Shown in pieces: positions 47,423 to 57,537 of a stretch of 64,000 nucleotides of DNA (position 1 is its first letter; every line of letters starts with the position of its first letter). This DNA comes from Paenibacillus glucanolyticus NBRC 15330 (lineage in GTDB: Bacteria; Bacillota; Bacilli; Paenibacillales; Paenibacillaceae), in NCBI RefSeq assembly GCF_004000885.1, contig NZ_BIMC01000001.1, forward strand, positions 795,331 through 859,330, read 5' to 3'. The notes under the pieces are model-generated. The model did no database searches, had not been told where the DNA came from, and saw nothing but the letters and a program-made list of their open reading frames with translations. Both the position numbers and the translations under genes were made by a program.

Positions 47423-48829
47423 CTACAGGATATATTGGCTTAAATCCCGATCCTGGGCGATACCTGCGAGCTTTTCCCGGACATATTCCGGCGTAATCAC
47501 CATACGGTCCAGCGTAAGCTCAGGTGCCTCAAACGAGAGGTCTTCAAGCAGTTTCTCCAATATGGTATGAAGTCTGCGTGCACCGATATTCTCCGTGTTC
47601 TGATTCACTGATGCAGCAATCTGGGCAATTTCCCGAATCGCCTCAGGAGAAAACTCCACTTCAAGATCCTCCGTTCGCAGCAGATTGACATATTGTTTCG
47701 TTAACGCATTTTTCGGTTCTGTCAAAATCGACACAAAATCGTCCAAAGTCAAACTGCTCAGCTCTACCCGGATCGGAAAACGTCCCTGTAGCTCCGGAAT
47801 CAAATCCGATGGTTTGGCAATGTGAAATGCGCCTGCAGCGATAAACAGCACGAAATCCGTTTTTACCGGACCGTACTTCGTCATGATCGTTGAACCCTCT
47901 ACAATCGGCAAAATATCGCGCTGAACGCCTTCTCTGGAGACATCCGGTCCCGATTGTCTGCCTTGACTCGCAACCTTATCGATCTCATCAATAAAGATAA
48001 TACCCGATTGTTCAGCCCGGCGTATTGATTCCTGGATGACGTCATCCATATCAATCAATTTACCTGCTTCCTCTTGTGTGAGTACTTTCCTTGCTTCCTT
48101 GACGGATAGTTTGCGTCGCTTGGTCCGCTTCGGCATGAGGTTGCCAAACATCTCCTGCATGTTCATGCCCATCTGGTCATTCCCTTGACCGGCAAACATA
48201 TCAAACATGTTGGGAGCAGCATCCTCCACATCAATCTCTACCGTGTCATCCTCAAGTTTGCCCGACAGGAGATTAAACCGGATCTGCCTGCGTTTCTCCT
48301 TGAGACTTACGTCCTTATCTGCCGAATCCTCTTCTTCCGCCTGTGTATCATTATTGTTTCCGCCAAACAGCATTTCGAATGGATTACGCTGACTCTTCTG
48401 CCCCTTGGTTGATGGCGCCAGCAGCTGTACGATCCGCTCATTTGCCAATTCTTCGGCTTTGTCCTTCACCTGCTCCGTGCGCTCCAGCTTCACCATGCGT
48501 ATAGCAGTTTCCACAAGGTCCCGTACCATTGACTCCACGTCACGGCCAACATAGCCAACCTCCGTGAACTTTGTGGCCTCGACCTTCACAAAAGGCGCAT
48601 GGACGAGCTTCGCGAGTCTTCTCGCAATCTCCGTTTTACCCACGCCGGTAGGTCCGATCATCAGAATGTTTTTCGGTACGATCTCATCCCGCTCGTCATC
48701 GGTAAGCAAACTGCGGCGATAACGATTGCGAAGTGCAACGGCGACTGATTTTTTAGCTTCCTTCTGGCCTACGATGTATTTATCCAGTTCGGATACAATC
48801 TGTCTAGGCGTCATCGATTCTTTACTCAT
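47423..48829 (-). CDS. hslU: HslU/ClpY ATPase subunit of the HslVU protease
   Basis: A 468-residue AAA+ unfoldase that feeds the HslV peptidase. Walker [18 protein letters not shown] (about residues 58-74), Walker [13 protein letters not shown], a charged intermediate domain (about 110-245), and a C-terminal domain ending DRDLSQYIL, the tail that docks on HslV. The start is ATG 48829 ([12 protein letters not shown]), 8 bases after GGAGG. It lies 48 bases after hslV. Confidence 0.97.
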   Translation of the reverse strand: MSKESMTPRQIVSELDKYIVGQKEAKKSVAVALRNRYRRSLLTDDERDEIVPKNILMIGPTGVGKTEIARRLAKLVHAPFVKVEATKFTEVGYVGRDVESMVRDLVETAIRMVKLERTEQVKDKAEELANERIVQLLAPSTKGQKSQRNPFEMLFGGNNNDTQAEEEDSADKDVSLKEKRRQIRFNLLSGKLEDDTVEIDVEDAAPNMFDMFAGQGNDQMGMNMQEMFGNLMPKRTKRRKLSVKEARKVLTQEEAGKLIDMDDVIQESIRRAEQSGIIFIDEIDKVASQGRQSGPDVSREGVQRDILPIVEGSTIMTKYGPVKTDFVLFIAAGAFHIAKPSDLIPELQGRFPIRVELSSLTLDDFVSILTEPKNALTKQYVNLLRTEDLEVEFSPEAIREIAQIAASVNQNTENIGARRLHTILEKLLEDLSFEAPELTLDRMVITPEYVREKLAGIAQDRDLSQYIL

Positions 48830-48877
48830 CGCGAATACCTCCACCCTGATATGGCTATTTGTTGCTATATGGCATTC

Positions 48878-49420
48878 TTACAGCTCTTCGACAATAATAT
48901 TGCTGTTAGTATAGACGCACACCTCTGAAGCGATTTGAAGCGCTTCTCTGGCTATGTCTTTTGCTTCCATATGCCCCGCATGGCGCTTAAGCGCACGTCC
49001 CGCCGACAATGCAAAATTGCCCCCTGAGCCAATGGCCAGCACATCATCGTCAGGCTCGATAATTTCTCCGCCGCCAGAGATCAGCAGCATCCCCGTTTTA
49101 TCCATAACAATCATCAAAGCTTCAAGCTTGCGAAGCACTCGGTCTTGACGCCAATCCTTCGCAAGTTCGACAGCGGCACGCTGCAAGTTGCCATGATGCT
49201 CCTCCAGCTTGCCCTCGAATTTCTCAAACAACGTAATAGCATCCGCCACAGAACCGGCAAAACCGGCGACAACTTGTCCCCGGTAAAGACGGCGCACTTT
49301 CTTGGCGGTCTGCTTCATGACTACACTTTCACCGAATGTGACTTGACCATCGCCGGCAATGGCAGCTGTGCCATTATGCCGAACAGCACAAATCGTTGTG
49401 GCGTGAAAAGTCATTTCCAT
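48878..49420 (-). CDS. hslV: HslV/ClpQ peptidase subunit
   Basis: A 180-residue proteasome-like threonine-type peptidase. The family core [20 protein letters not shown] is preceded by only a few residues (MEMTF), so if the Thr of TTICAV is the nucleophile, a 7-residue propeptide must be removed. B. subtilis ClpQ has a similar extension and has been described with an unusual N-terminal serine; no Ser is available here. Later motifs [14 protein letters not shown] and EICVYTN-like [16 protein letters not shown] are present. GGGAGG lies upstream. Confidence 0.96.
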   Translation of the reverse strand: MEMTFHATTICAVRHNGTAAIAGDGQVTFGESVVMKQTAKKVRRLYRGQVVAGFAGSVADAITLFEKFEGKLEEHHGNLQRAAVELAKDWRQDRVLRKLEALMIVMDKTGMLLISGGGEIIEPDDDVLAIGSGGNFALSAGRALKRHAGHMEAKDIAREALQIASEVCVYTNSNIIVEEL

Positions 49421-49447
49421 GATGGCAGGACCTCCCTTAGAAATAAG

Positions 49448-50782
49448 TTACATCGTATTTAGTTCTTTAGCATTAATAAACACACGAATTCCGTCAAGAG
49501 CACGGTTAGCAAGAGCGTCATTTTTTTCCTTTTTGTTACGTATGCGTTTCTCCAGATTTGGAAGAAGACCGAAGTTCGCATTCATCGGTTGGAAATTATC
49601 AGGATCTGCATGGGTTATGTAGTATGCCATGCTGCCGATAGCTGATTCCTGAGGGAAAACGACACCCTCCTGCCCCTGTGCTGCTCTTGCTGCATTAATT
49701 CCTGCAATCAAGCCGGATGCTGCTGATTCCACATAGCCCTCAACGCCTGTCATTTGCCCTGCCAGATAGAGATTAGATCTGGTCTTTACCTGATAGGTCT
49801 GTTCGAGCAGCTTAGGCGAATTAACAAACGTATTCCGGTGCATAACGCCATATCGTACGATTTCAGCGTTCTCTAGTCCCGGAATCATGGAAATGACCCG
49901 CTTCTGCTCGCCCCACTTCAGATGGGTCTGGAAGCCAACAAGATTATACAGAGTTCCCGCTGCATTATCCTGACGCAGCTGCACAACCGCGTGCGGAAGC
50001 TCGCCCGTATGCGGGTTTACCAGTCCCACGGGCTTCATCGGGCCGAATAAGGCCGTTTGTTTGCCGCGTTTCATCATAACCTCGATCGGCATACAGCCCT
50101 CAAAATAAATCTCCTTCTCAAACTCTTTCAATTGGGCAACCTCGGCATTGATAAGGGCATCATAGAAGGCATCAAACTCTTCTTCCGTCATCGGGCAATT
50201 GAGATAAGCTGCCTCACCTTTATCATAGCGGGATGCCAGATACACTTTGCTCATATCGATGGAATCCTTCTCCACAATCGGAGCAGCCGCATCGTAAAAA
50301 TAGAAATAGTCTTCGCCCATCAGCTCTCGGATTTGCGATGACAGTGCGGGAGAAGTGAGCGGTCCTGTTGCGATAACAACAATGCCTTCTTCAGGTATAT
50401 GCTGAATTTCTTCATTTACGACCTCAATCAACGGATGGTTATGCAGCGTTTCCGTAATTTCGCCTGAGAATCCATCACGGTCAACGGCCAGTGCGCCGCC
50501 TGCCGGTACGGAATTGCGATCTGCCGAGCCGATAACAAGCGAGTTCAGCATCCGCATTTCTTCCTTCAGTACGCCTACCGCATTAGTCAAGCCGTTCGCC
50601 CGAAGTGAATTGCTGCACACAAGCTCAGCGAACTTGTCCGTATGATGCGCCGGTGTCTTTACGACCGGCCGCATCTCATATAGTGTAACGGGTACGCCAC
50701 GGCTCGCGATCTGCCAGGCAGCCTCACTGCCTGCAAGTCCCGCACCGATAACCGTAACCCTCTGTGAATCTGTCAACGTCAT
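49448..50782 (-). CDS. trmFO: tRNA (uracil-54-C5) methyltransferase TrmFO, folate/FAD-dependent
   Basis: Methylates U54 of tRNA using methylenetetrahydrofolate and FAD. The 444-residue protein has the dinucleotide-binding motif [20 protein letters not shown] at the N terminus, the conserved [10 protein letters not shown] (catalytic Cys region), and [20 protein letters not shown] near the C terminus. It lies 16 bases after topA. In B. subtilis xerC (codV) follows; here hslV follows directly, 27 bases on. Confidence 0.97.
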   Translation of the reverse strand: MTLTDSQRVTVIGAGLAGSEAAWQIASRGVPVTLYEMRPVVKTPAHHTDKFAELVCSNSLRANGLTNAVGVLKEEMRMLNSLVIGSADRNSVPAGGALAVDRDGFSGEITETLHNHPLIEVVNEEIQHIPEEGIVVIATGPLTSPALSSQIRELMGEDYFYFYDAAAPIVEKDSIDMSKVYLASRYDKGEAAYLNCPMTEEEFDAFYDALINAEVAQLKEFEKEIYFEGCMPIEVMMKRGKQTALFGPMKPVGLVNPHTGELPHAVVQLRQDNAAGTLYNLVGFQTHLKWGEQKRVISMIPGLENAEIVRYGVMHRNTFVNSPKLLEQTYQVKTRSNLYLAGQMTGVEGYVESAASGLIAGINAARAAQGQEGVVFPQESAIGSMAYYITHADPDNFQPMNANFGLLPNLEKRIRNKKEKNDALANRALDGIRVFINAKELNTM

Positions 50783-50797
50783 TACCCCCTGTATGCC

Positions 50798-52897
50798 TTA
50801 CAAATCTGCCGCTTCATCCGGTTCCTCAACCATTTCGGAATAATCACAAGAGGTACACTGAAGCTTGACCCCTTGCTTGCTCTTCTTCTCCACCATTAAA
50901 CTGCTGCAGCTCGGACACGGCTTCGTTGAAGGTTTATCCCAGGATACAAAATCACATTCAGGATAACGATCACATCCAAAGAAGACGCGCCCCTTCTTGC
51001 TTCGCCGTTCCACCACGTGACCTTCCTTGCATTTCGGACACGCCACACCGATATCTTTCACAATCGGTTTGGTGTTACGGCAATCCGGAAAGCCCGAACA
51101 CGCAAGAAACTTGCCGAAACGGCCAAGCTTATAAACCAGGGGCTTGCCGCACTTCTCGCATATTTCATCGGAAACCTCATCTTCGATTTCGATTTCCTTC
51201 ATTTCTTCCTCTGCTACTTCAAGACGCTTTTCGAAGGATTCGTAGAACTCAGCCAACACCTTTACCCAGTCCTCGGAACCTTCCTCCACATGGTCAAGGT
51301 CCTCTTCCATGTTCGCGGTAAACTCCACATTGAGGATTTCAGGGAAGAACTGCTCCATCTGTTCGATGACAAGCTCACCGAGCTCGGTTGGCATGAATTT
51401 TTTCTCTTCGATTGCAACGTAGCCCCTCTTCTGGATCGTCTCCAGTGTCGGCGCATACGTACTAGGACGCCCTATGCCGAGTTCCTCAAGCGTCTTGACC
51501 AGCCTTGCCTCTGTATAGCGTGGCGGCGGCTGTGTGAAATGCTGCTTCGGCTCAATATCCTGTTTCTCCAGCACGTCACCCGTGTGAAGCTCCGGCAAAT
51601 ACTTATCTTCCTCTGTCGTCCCGTCGTCGTTACCTTCGACGTAGACCTTCATGAATCCAGGGAAACGAACCTTGGAACCGGTCGCGCGGAAGACCGTATT
51701 GTTTGCAGCGATATCTACAGAAAGCGTATCCAGTACTGCTGAAGCCATTTGACTCGCCACAAAACGCTCCCAAACGAGTTTATACAAGCGAAGCTGATCC
51801 CGGCTCATAAACGGTTTCATGGATTCCGGATCCCGAAGTATGGAAGTGGGACGTATCGCTTCATGCGCATCCTGAGCGTTGGCTGCTTTTTTCGAATATT
51901 GTCTCGGGCTCTCCGGTACGAACGAATCACCATACTTCTCGGTGATATATTCCTTCGCTTCTTCTTGAGCTGTCCCGGAAATACGGGTCGAGTCTGTACG
52001 CATATAGGTAATCAAACCGACAGTGCCTTCTTTGCCCAGCTCGACACCCTCGTAAAGCTGCTGGGCAACCGACATCGTCTTGGCAGCCCGGAAACCAAGT
52101 TTGCGTGCAGCTTCCTGCTGCAGTGAACTGGTCGTAAATGGTGGTGACGGGTGACGCTGGCGCTCCCGCTCTTTCACTTCACCCACTTGGAAGGAAGCAT
52201 CCCGAATGGCTTCGAGAATTTCATTCACTTCCTGTTCGTTGGTCAATTCCTTCTTCGCACCGTTAAACTGTGTAAATTTCGCTTCGAATGCAGATCCGTT
52301 CACGGCCAGCTTGGCCGTAATGGTCCAGTATTCTTCCGGAACGAATGCACTGATTTCGTTCTCGCGATCCAGGATGATTTTGACGGCTACGGATTGAACA
52401 CGACCAGCCGAGAGACCCTTTTTCACTTTCTTCCATAGAATAGGGCTGATCTTATAACCAACCAAACGATCCAGGATGCGTCTTGCCTGCTGCGCGTTAA
52501 CCAAATCCATGTTAATTTTGCGCGGCGTCTTAAAGGCATCCTTCACGGCCGTTTTCGTTATTTCATTAAATACAACCCGCAGGCTTTGGGTATCATCCAG
52601 CTCCAATGCATGCGCAAGATGCCATGCAATGGCTTCCCCTTCGCGATCGGGGTCAGCTGCGAGGTATACTTTCTTCACCTTTTTGCTAGCATCCTTAAGT
52701 TCCTTTAAGACAGAACCTTTTCCGCGGATCGTAATGTATTTCGGATTGAAGTCATTTTCAACCTCAACCCCGATCTGGCTCTTCGGCAAATCGCGAACAT
52801 GACCCATTGAAGCCTTAACGATATACTTGCTGCCGAGATATTTGCCAATCGTTTTCGCCTTAGCAGGCGACTCTACGATGACGAGTGAATCCGCCAC
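50798..52897 (-). CDS. topA: DNA topoisomerase I
   Basis: A 699-residue type IA topoisomerase that relaxes negative supercoils. The Toprim domain opens with [20 protein letters not shown] and has [16 protein letters not shown]. The catalytic Tyr lies in [14 protein letters not shown]. Three C-terminal zinc-ribbon repeats are visible ([60 protein letters not shown]). The start is GTG 52897 ([10 protein letters not shown]), 8 bases after GGAGG. Confidence 0.97.
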   Translation of the reverse strand: MADSLVIVESPAKAKTIGKYLGSKYIVKASMGHVRDLPKSQIGVEVENDFNPKYITIRGKGSVLKELKDASKKVKKVYLAADPDREGEAIAWHLAHALELDDTQSLRVVFNEITKTAVKDAFKTPRKINMDLVNAQQARRILDRLVGYKISPILWKKVKKGLSAGRVQSVAVKIILDRENEISAFVPEEYWTITAKLAVNGSAFEAKFTQFNGAKKELTNEQEVNEILEAIRDASFQVGEVKERERQRHPSPPFTTSSLQQEAARKLGFRAAKTMSVAQQLYEGVELGKEGTVGLITYMRTDSTRISGTAQEEAKEYITEKYGDSFVPESPRQYSKKAANAQDAHEAIRPTSILRDPESMKPFMSRDQLRLYKLVWERFVASQMASAVLDTLSVDIAANNTVFRATGSKVRFPGFMKVYVEGNDDGTTEEDKYLPELHTGDVLEKQDIEPKQHFTQPPPRYTEARLVKTLEELGIGRPSTYAPTLETIQKRGYVAIEEKKFMPTELGELVIEQMEQFFPEILNVEFTANMEEDLDHVEEGSEDWVKVLAEFYESFEKRLEVAEEEMKEIEIEDEVSDEICEKCGKPLVYKLGRFGKFLACSGFPDCRNTKPIVKDIGVACPKCKEGHVVERRSKKGRVFFGCDRYPECDFVSWDKPSTKPCPSCSSLMVEKKSKQGVKLQCTSCDYSEMVEEPDEAADL

Positions 52898-52933
52898 AGG
52901 TTCATCCTCCTCTCCAACATTCAAACTTTCCCA

Positions 52934-54109
52934 TTATATGATCTTATATATAGCACCGGGTAATTGGGTAATCTGCTTTTTTATGATTAAAGATAACAGA
53001 ACTGAATGCAAATGTCCAAAATCCCACTGGGTTCGCTCGATCATCTCATCCAGCGACCCGGGCCCCTGTTCGAGCATATGGTATATGTGTCGTTCATCAT
53101 TTGTCAACCCGGCTTGTAAATCCGGCTGCTCCTGACGATGGGCCCGCCGCTCCTTATTGTATGTATCCGAAGCCTCTTTTGGCAACCAGGAATCATATTC
53201 TTCTATTATATCCCGGGCATCCGTGACCATCTTGGCCCCTTGCTTGATCAAATCCAGCGTCCCTCTGCTCTTAGATGAAGTAAGAGGTCCCGGAACGGAA
53301 AACACATCCCTTCCTGCCTCCAGCGCATAATCTGCCGTAATTAATGACCCGCTGCGAGCATCCGCCTCAACAACCACGGTACCCAGCGTTAATCCGGCGA
53401 TAATCCGGTTTCTCTGCGGGAAAAATCCTGGTAACGCCTTCGTTCCCGGCGGATATTCAGAAATGACAAGTCCCTTGGCCGCAATCTCTTCGTAAAGCGA
53501 ACGGTTCTCCGGTGGATAGATGACGTCAATGCCCGCTCCTAGAACCGCCACCGTCATTCCGCCGCTTCTCAATGCGGTTTCGTGGACAACGCTATCGATG
53601 CCTCTGGCCATACCGCTAACAACCATTAATCCCGCCCTTGTCAGCTCTTCGGATAGCATCGATGCAATCTTGCGCCCATAGGCTGTCGGCATTCTTGTAC
53701 CCACCATAGCGATCCCCGGTTTAGACAGCAGACGATAATCACCCATGCAATACAATACCCACGGGGCCTGGGGTGAAGATTTCAATGATTCCGGATAAAA
53801 GTCATCAAGGGCTGTTATAATACGTATTTTTGAGCGGTTTGTCAAATTCCATACCTCAGCTTGATTCTGTCGAAATTCGCCGTCGCCAACATTCGACATG
53901 TCGCTGCGTTTTCTTTCGACGGTGAGTGGGAATTCCTTAGTCAATTTATTCGCTCTTTCGACAGATAGCCCGCATGCTCTCCAATCGTTTGCATCGTAGG
54001 ATAGCATCCCTTCATGCAGTTCCCCTCTAGTTATAATCCGGTTAATCGTCTTCCATCCAATACCGTCACTTTCATGCAGGGCGACCAGCAGCACGCTTTC
54101 CAGCTTCAT
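52934..54109 (-). CDS. dprA: DNA-processing protein DprA (Smf)
   Basis: Loads RecA onto incoming single-stranded DNA during natural transformation. A 391-residue protein with an N-terminal SAM-like region, the Rossmann-like DprA core (SGMARGIDSVVHETALRSGG, VLGAGIDVIYPPENRSLYEE, GFFPQRNRIIAGLT), and a C-terminal winged-helix (DERHIYHMLEQGPGSLDEMI). It lies between sucD and topA, as in Bacillus. A terminator lies upstream, so it has its own promoter, not identified. Confidence 0.95.
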   Translation of the reverse strand: MKLESVLLVALHESDGIGWKTINRIITRGELHEGMLSYDANDWRACGLSVERANKLTKEFPLTVERKRSDMSNVGDGEFRQNQAEVWNLTNRSKIRIITALDDFYPESLKSSPQAPWVLYCMGDYRLLSKPGIAMVGTRMPTAYGRKIASMLSEELTRAGLMVVSGMARGIDSVVHETALRSGGMTVAVLGAGIDVIYPPENRSLYEEIAAKGLVISEYPPGTKALPGFFPQRNRIIAGLTLGTVVVEADARSGSLITADYALEAGRDVFSVPGPLTSSKSRGTLDLIKQGAKMVTDARDIIEEYDSWLPKEASDTYNKERRAHRQEQPDLQAGLTNDERHIYHMLEQGPGSLDEMIERTQWDFGHLHSVLLSLIIKKQITQLPGAIYKII

Positions 54110-54141
54110 TATGTGACCTCCTTAAAATATAAAATCGAAAA

Positions 54142-54188
54142 CAAAAAAGCAACCCTTCATTTCCTGTTCAGGAAATAAAAGGTTGCTT
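54142..54188 (-). terminator. Intrinsic terminator after sucD
   Basis: A long stem (AAGCAACC-TTTTATTTCCTG / CAGGAAATGAA-GGGTTGCTT) with a 2-base loop, followed on the minus strand by TTTTTTG. It lies about 50 bases after the sucD stop and ends the sucCD transcript. Confidence 0.92.
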
Positions 54189-54239
54189 ACCTTACATTAT
54201 GAACACAGACTTAACCTGTTATCTGGAAAAAATCATGCC

Positions 54240-55169
54240 TTAGTGAGTCTTGCAAGACTCCAAAAGACCTTGCTCCTCAAGAACGCTAACCAGAGTTGAG
54301 CCCATTTCGGCAGGCGTTGGAGCTACCTTGACACCACAAGCTTCAAGCACGGCAATTTTCTCCTTAGCCGTTCCTTTACCGCCAGAAATAATCGCGCCAG
54401 CATGGCCCATGCGTTTTCCTGGAGGCGCTGTGGCTCCACCGATGAAGCCAACAACAGGTTTGTTCATGTTCGCTTTGATCCATTCAGCCGCTTCTTCTTC
54501 AGCTGTACCACCGATCTCACCGATCATAATTACCGCTTTGGTGTTAGGATCTTCATTAAACAGTCTCAAGACATCGATAAACTCAGTTCCTTTAACCGGG
54601 TCACCACCGATACCAACGGCTGAGGATTGTCCAATGCCGCGAGCGGTCAGCTGATGAACAGCTTCATAAGTCAGGGTACCACTGCGCGATACAACCCCTA
54701 CATGTCCCGGCGTGTGGATGTAGCCCGGCATAATACCGATCTTACATTCGCCCGGTGTAATGACACCTGGACAGTTAGGTCCGATCAGACGAGTTTTCTT
54801 GCCTTCCAGATAGCGGGATACTTTCACCATATCGAGCACTGGAATACCTTCCGTGATACAGATAACCAGGTCCATCTCAGCATCAACAGCTTCCAGAATG
54901 GAATCTGCTGCAAAAGCTGGCGGTACATAGATTACGCTTGCGGTCGCGCCAGTTTTGGCTTTAGCTTCCTCAACGGTGTTGTAAACCGGCAATTTGACAG
55001 TTTCACCGTTCTCCAGCGTGATTTCGACTTCAGTTCCACCTTTACCAGGTGAAGTTCCGCCGACCATCTGGGTACCGTAATCCAGGGCACCTTTTGCATG
55101 GAAAAGGGCCGTCTTGCCTGTAATCCCTTGTGTGATAACTTTTGTATTTTTATCGATCAAAATACTCAC
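54240..55169 (-). CDS. sucD: Succinyl-CoA synthetase alpha subunit
   Basis: A 309-residue CoA-binding subunit of the TCA-cycle enzyme that interconverts succinyl-CoA and succinate with substrate-level phosphorylation. Signatures: [20 protein letters not shown] at the N terminus, [20 protein letters not shown], and the phospho-His loop [18 protein letters not shown]. The start is GTG 55169 ([11 protein letters not shown]), following AGGGGA at a rather long 12-base spacing. It lies 96 bases after sucC. Confidence 0.96.
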   Translation of the reverse strand: MSILIDKNTKVITQGITGKTALFHAKGALDYGTQMVGGTSPGKGGTEVEITLENGETVKLPVYNTVEEAKAKTGATASVIYVPPAFAADSILEAVDAEMDLVICITEGIPVLDMVKVSRYLEGKKTRLIGPNCPGVITPGECKIGIMPGYIHTPGHVGVVSRSGTLTYEAVHQLTARGIGQSSAVGIGGDPVKGTEFIDVLRLFNEDPNTKAVIMIGEIGGTAEEEAAEWIKANMNKPVVGFIGGATAPPGKRMGHAGAIISGGKGTAKEKIAVLEACGVKVAPTPAEMGSTLVSVLEEQGLLESCKTH

Positions 55170-55265
55170 GATTGATTCACATCCCCTATTGTTATTTGAA
55201 AATGAAAGCAACCGCACGGCCGAGCCCTAAAGCCCATCGTGCCATGCCCCTTCAGGAATGAATTA

Positions 55266-56426
55266 TTACTGAACGAGGGAGACGATCTTCTGTGCTCCGT
55301 CGGCCATGGAATCAGCAGGCACGATGTTCAGACCGGACTCAGCCAAAATTTGCTTGCCGAGGTCAACATTCGTTCCTTCCAAGCGGACAACAAGCGGACG
55401 AGTTAAGCCCAGCTGTTTCGCTGCTTCAACAACACCGGTAGCGATAACGTCGCAACGCATAATACCACCGAAAATGTTGACAAAGATTCCTTTTACTTGA
55501 GGATCGGACAAAATAATCTTGAAGGCTTCCGTTACCTTCTCCGTTGTTGCACCGCCCCCAACATCAAGGAAGTTAGCAGGGTCGCCGCCATAATACTTGA
55601 TGATGTCCATAGTAGCCATCGCAAGACCGGCTCCGTTAACCATGCAGCCGATATTGCCATCAAGAGCTATGTAACTCAAGTCGTATTTGGATGCTTCGAT
55701 TTCCTTCTCGTCTTCTTCGTCCAGGTCGCGCAGTTCAAGAATGTCCTTATGACGGAACAGCGCATTGGAGTCAAAATTGAGTTTGGCATCAAGAGCCATG
55801 ACGTTTCCGTCACCTGTTACGACAAGCGGATTGATCTCAGCGATAGAGCAATCCTTCTCAACAAATGCCTTATACAGGGCCAGCATGAACTGAACGGCTT
55901 TACCAACCAGTTCATTCGGGATATTAATGGAATACGCTAATTTCCGTGCTTGGAACGTTTGAAGTCCGATCGCTGGATCCACGACTTCTTTAAAAATCTT
56001 CTCAGGAGTTGCTGCTGCAACCTCTTCGATTTCAGTACCGCCTTCTTCAGACGCCATCAAGACGACACGGCCAGTAGCACGGTCAACTACAACACCGATA
56101 TAATACTCTTTGCGAATATCGCAGCCCTCTTCAATGAGGAGACGCTTAACTTCCTTGCCTTCTGGACCCGTTTGGTGAGTCACCAACACCTTGCCCAGAA
56201 TTTCTTCAGCATAAGCACGAACCTCATCCAGGTTCTTCGCCACTTTAACGCCGCCGGCTTTACCCCGGCCACCTGCGTGGATCTGTGCTTTGACAACGGT
56301 TACGGGACTGCCCAAAGACTGTGCAGCTTCCACTGCTTCTTCCACCGTAAACGCTACCTTGCCGTTCGGAACAGCTACTCCATATTGCTTCAGTACTTGT
56401 TTTCCTTGATATTCATGGATATTCAT
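55266..56426 (-). CDS. sucC: Succinyl-CoA synthetase beta subunit
   Basis: A 386-residue ATP-grasp subunit paired with SucD. It starts [20 protein letters not shown]. Later signatures are [60 protein letters not shown] and [20 protein letters not shown]. It is the first gene of sucCD, behind an AT-rich promoter region with a possible catabolite-control site. GGAGG precedes the ATG. Confidence 0.97.
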   Translation of the reverse strand: MNIHEYQGKQVLKQYGVAVPNGKVAFTVEEAVEAAQSLGSPVTVVKAQIHAGGRGKAGGVKVAKNLDEVRAYAEEILGKVLVTHQTGPEGKEVKRLLIEEGCDIRKEYYIGVVVDRATGRVVLMASEEGGTEIEEVAAATPEKIFKEVVDPAIGLQTFQARKLAYSINIPNELVGKAVQFMLALYKAFVEKDCSIAEINPLVVTGDGNVMALDAKLNFDSNALFRHKDILELRDLDEEDEKEIEASKYDLSYIALDGNIGCMVNGAGLAMATMDIIKYYGGDPANFLDVGGGATTEKVTEAFKIILSDPQVKGIFVNIFGGIMRCDVIATGVVEAAKQLGLTRPLVVRLEGTNVDLGKQILAESGLNIVPADSMADGAQKIVSLVQ

Positions 56427-56480
56427 TCTCGAATCCTCCTATCAACATGACTGGAACAAGGCTGGTTAACATGAGACTAA

Positions 56481-56539
56481 TCTATGAAAGAAAGTTATTC
56501 TCGTGTCAACCTTTATATATTAAACCCAAGCTATTGTAA
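56481..56539 (-). promoter_or_regulatory. Candidate sucCD promoter region (two overlapping candidates)
   Basis: Candidate one: -35 TTGACA (56504-56509), 17-base spacer, weak -10 CATAGA (56481-56486). Candidate two: -35 TTACAA (56534-56539), 16-base spacer, -10 TATAAA (56512-56517). Both read toward sucC on the minus strand. Which is used cannot be decided from sequence alone. Confidence 0.55.
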
Positions 56540-56546
56540 CATGTTT

Positions 56547-56560
56547 TTAAAACGCTTACC
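56547..56560 (-). promoter_or_regulatory. cre-like element upstream of sucCD
   Basis: GGTAAGCGTTTTAA on the minus strand matches the core (AAGCG-TTTT) of the Bacillus CcpA-binding consensus TGNAARCGNWWWCA, but its flanks deviate (GG in place of TG, AA in place of CA). It lies just upstream of the more distal promoter candidate, where CcpA could act on TCA-cycle expression. This is inference from a partial match. Confidence 0.3.
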
Positions 56561-56645
56561 TTAAAAAGTTCACCGTTTATCCACTCTATTTAGCATGGGT
56601 TTGATTCCTTCCAGATATAAATTGGAAAAGTATGTAAAATAAAAT

Positions 56646-56756
56646 CTACTTTTTCTTCACATAGTGCAGTAATCCGACAATCCCTAAAACCACGACGGCG
56701 ACTCCGATGAATCCCGCAACGAGCGTAATGATGATATTCCCCCATAATATTGTCAT
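56646..56756 (-). CDS. 36-residue single-pass membrane microprotein
   Basis: From ATG 56756 the frame reads MTILWGNIIITLVAGFIGVA, then a further hydrophobic segment VVVLGIVGLLHYVKKK and a TAG stop. One long hydrophobic helix fills nearly the whole peptide and it ends in a positive VKKK tail. A strong GGGGAGGGG site lies 5 bases before the start. It stands alone between sucCD and the plus-strand Sm-like gene. The family is not recognised; the ideal RBS and clean helix argue that it is real. Confidence 0.6.
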   Translation of the reverse strand: MTILWGNIIITLVAGFIGVAVVVLGIVGLLHYVKKK

Positions 56757-57030
56757 TTCGTCCCCTCCCCAACCTGTTTTAATTAGCATATACTGTAATA
56801 TTATACCATTAAATCCCTTATTCAATATACTAAACTATGGCATACATTAAAACTTTTTATCCTTTTTATGCTATTCACTAGAATGGTACTGGTTTATTTT
56901 CTCATCATGATGTCGTATTATTTTCCTACAATATTAGGGTCGTTCTGCATCAGCATGATGAGTTTGTGGATATCAGCTGGCAGGCGGATGGTATTAGCAA
57001 AATGGACGATCGCTTGTTAAAAAAATGACC
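56757..57030. other. AT-rich gap upstream of the Sm-like gene leader
   Basis: No gene with a start codon is visible. A plus-strand frame is open from 56882 to a TGA at 57026-57028 and reads like protein at its end (VDISWQADGISKMDDRLLKK), but it has no usable start. It may be the tail of a decayed gene. Confidence 0.3.
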
Positions 57031-57166
57031 GGCCGACACCTGTCGAATACCGAAAGACTCACTGGCTCCGGAAATAACAGGTGTGCGGCCTGCCGCATTA
57101 ACCTTTAATGGAGCCATTCAAGGCTCCTTTTAATCCTACCGAGGATGTAAATCCACATCCCTTTTT
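57031..57166 (+). promoter_or_regulatory. Structured leader with two tandem terminator-like hairpins
   Basis: Three elements precede the Sm-like gene on the plus strand. First, GGCCGACACCTG (57031-57042) pairs with CAGGTGTGCGGCC (57078-57090), 12 bp with one bulge. Second, GGAGCC/GGCTCC (57110-57127) is followed by TTTT. Third, GGATGT/ACATCC (57143-57160) is followed by CTTTTTC. A GGCTCC at 57064-57069 inside the first loop could pair with the GGAGCC arm instead and disrupt the second hairpin, the layout of an attenuator or riboswitch. No known riboswitch class was recognised. Confidence 0.45.
57150..57164 (+). repeat. 15-bp direct repeat, copy 1
   Basis: AATCCACATCCCTTT, identical to 57538-57552. 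The two copies flank the Sm-like gene. This copy lies within the second terminator-like hairpin. Confidence 0.7.
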
Positions 57167-57265
57167 CAAATGATCTTTACCTGTATTCAGATAAATCGTA
57201 GTAAATTTTACCCACTTTTGATATACTAAAATCATTACTTTAGTCATAGGTGCGTGATCAATCAA

Positions 57266-57484
57266 ATGTGGGAAAAAGAACTGAAGATAGCCATACAGAA
57301 GAAGCAAAGCGTGACGATATATCTTATCGATGGCGCAGTATTACAAGGCATCCCTGATGCTTGTACAGATTGCTTAAAGATGCGGAGCGTTTATGGACCC
57401 GTTTGGGTACCATTAGAGGAAATAAAGCATGTGAGTCGATTAATACGACTAGACGCAAAAAAGAACCTGCTGGCATATAGCTAG
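57266..57484 (+). CDS. Small Sm/Hfq-like protein
   Basis: A 72-residue protein: a short N-terminal helix (MWEKELKIAIQKKQ), then SVTIYLIDGAVLQGIPDAC, then VYGPVWVPLEEIKHVSRLI. This resembles the Sm fold as seen in Hfq: Sm1-like hydrophobic strand with LIDGAVLQG (compare VTVFLLNGFQLRG in B. subtilis Hfq) and an Sm2-like end strand (VPLEEIKHV). It is not canonical Hfq, which is normally near mutL-miaA. ATG 57266 is preferred because GTGATC, complementary to the 16S 3' end, lies 6 bases before it; GTG 57254 is the alternative. The relation to Hfq is inferred by eye. Confidence 0.6.
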   Translation: MWEKELKIAIQKKQSVTIYLIDGAVLQGIPDACTDCLKMRSVYGPVWVPLEEIKHVSRLIRLDAKKNLLAYS

Positions 57485-57497
57485 TAGGTTCTTTGCT
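57461..57497 (+). terminator. Terminator at the end of the Sm-like gene
   Basis: AAGAACCTGCT pairs with AGTAGGTTCTT through an imperfect inner part, overlapping the stop codon and followed by TTTGCTT. The short T stretch makes it a moderate terminator. Confidence 0.5.
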
Positions 57498-57537
57498 TAA
57501 AGAACTGAAAATCCCATGGGATGAACAACCAAAAATG

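Noticed and set aside
47325..47570. Plus-strand open frame of 81 residues
   Set aside because: Half of it is antisense to hslU and it has no RBS.
56590..56772. Minus-strand open frame of 60 residues
   Set aside because: It is the shifted-frame shadow of the 36-residue membrane microprotein; the latter has the RBS and a coherent membrane helix.
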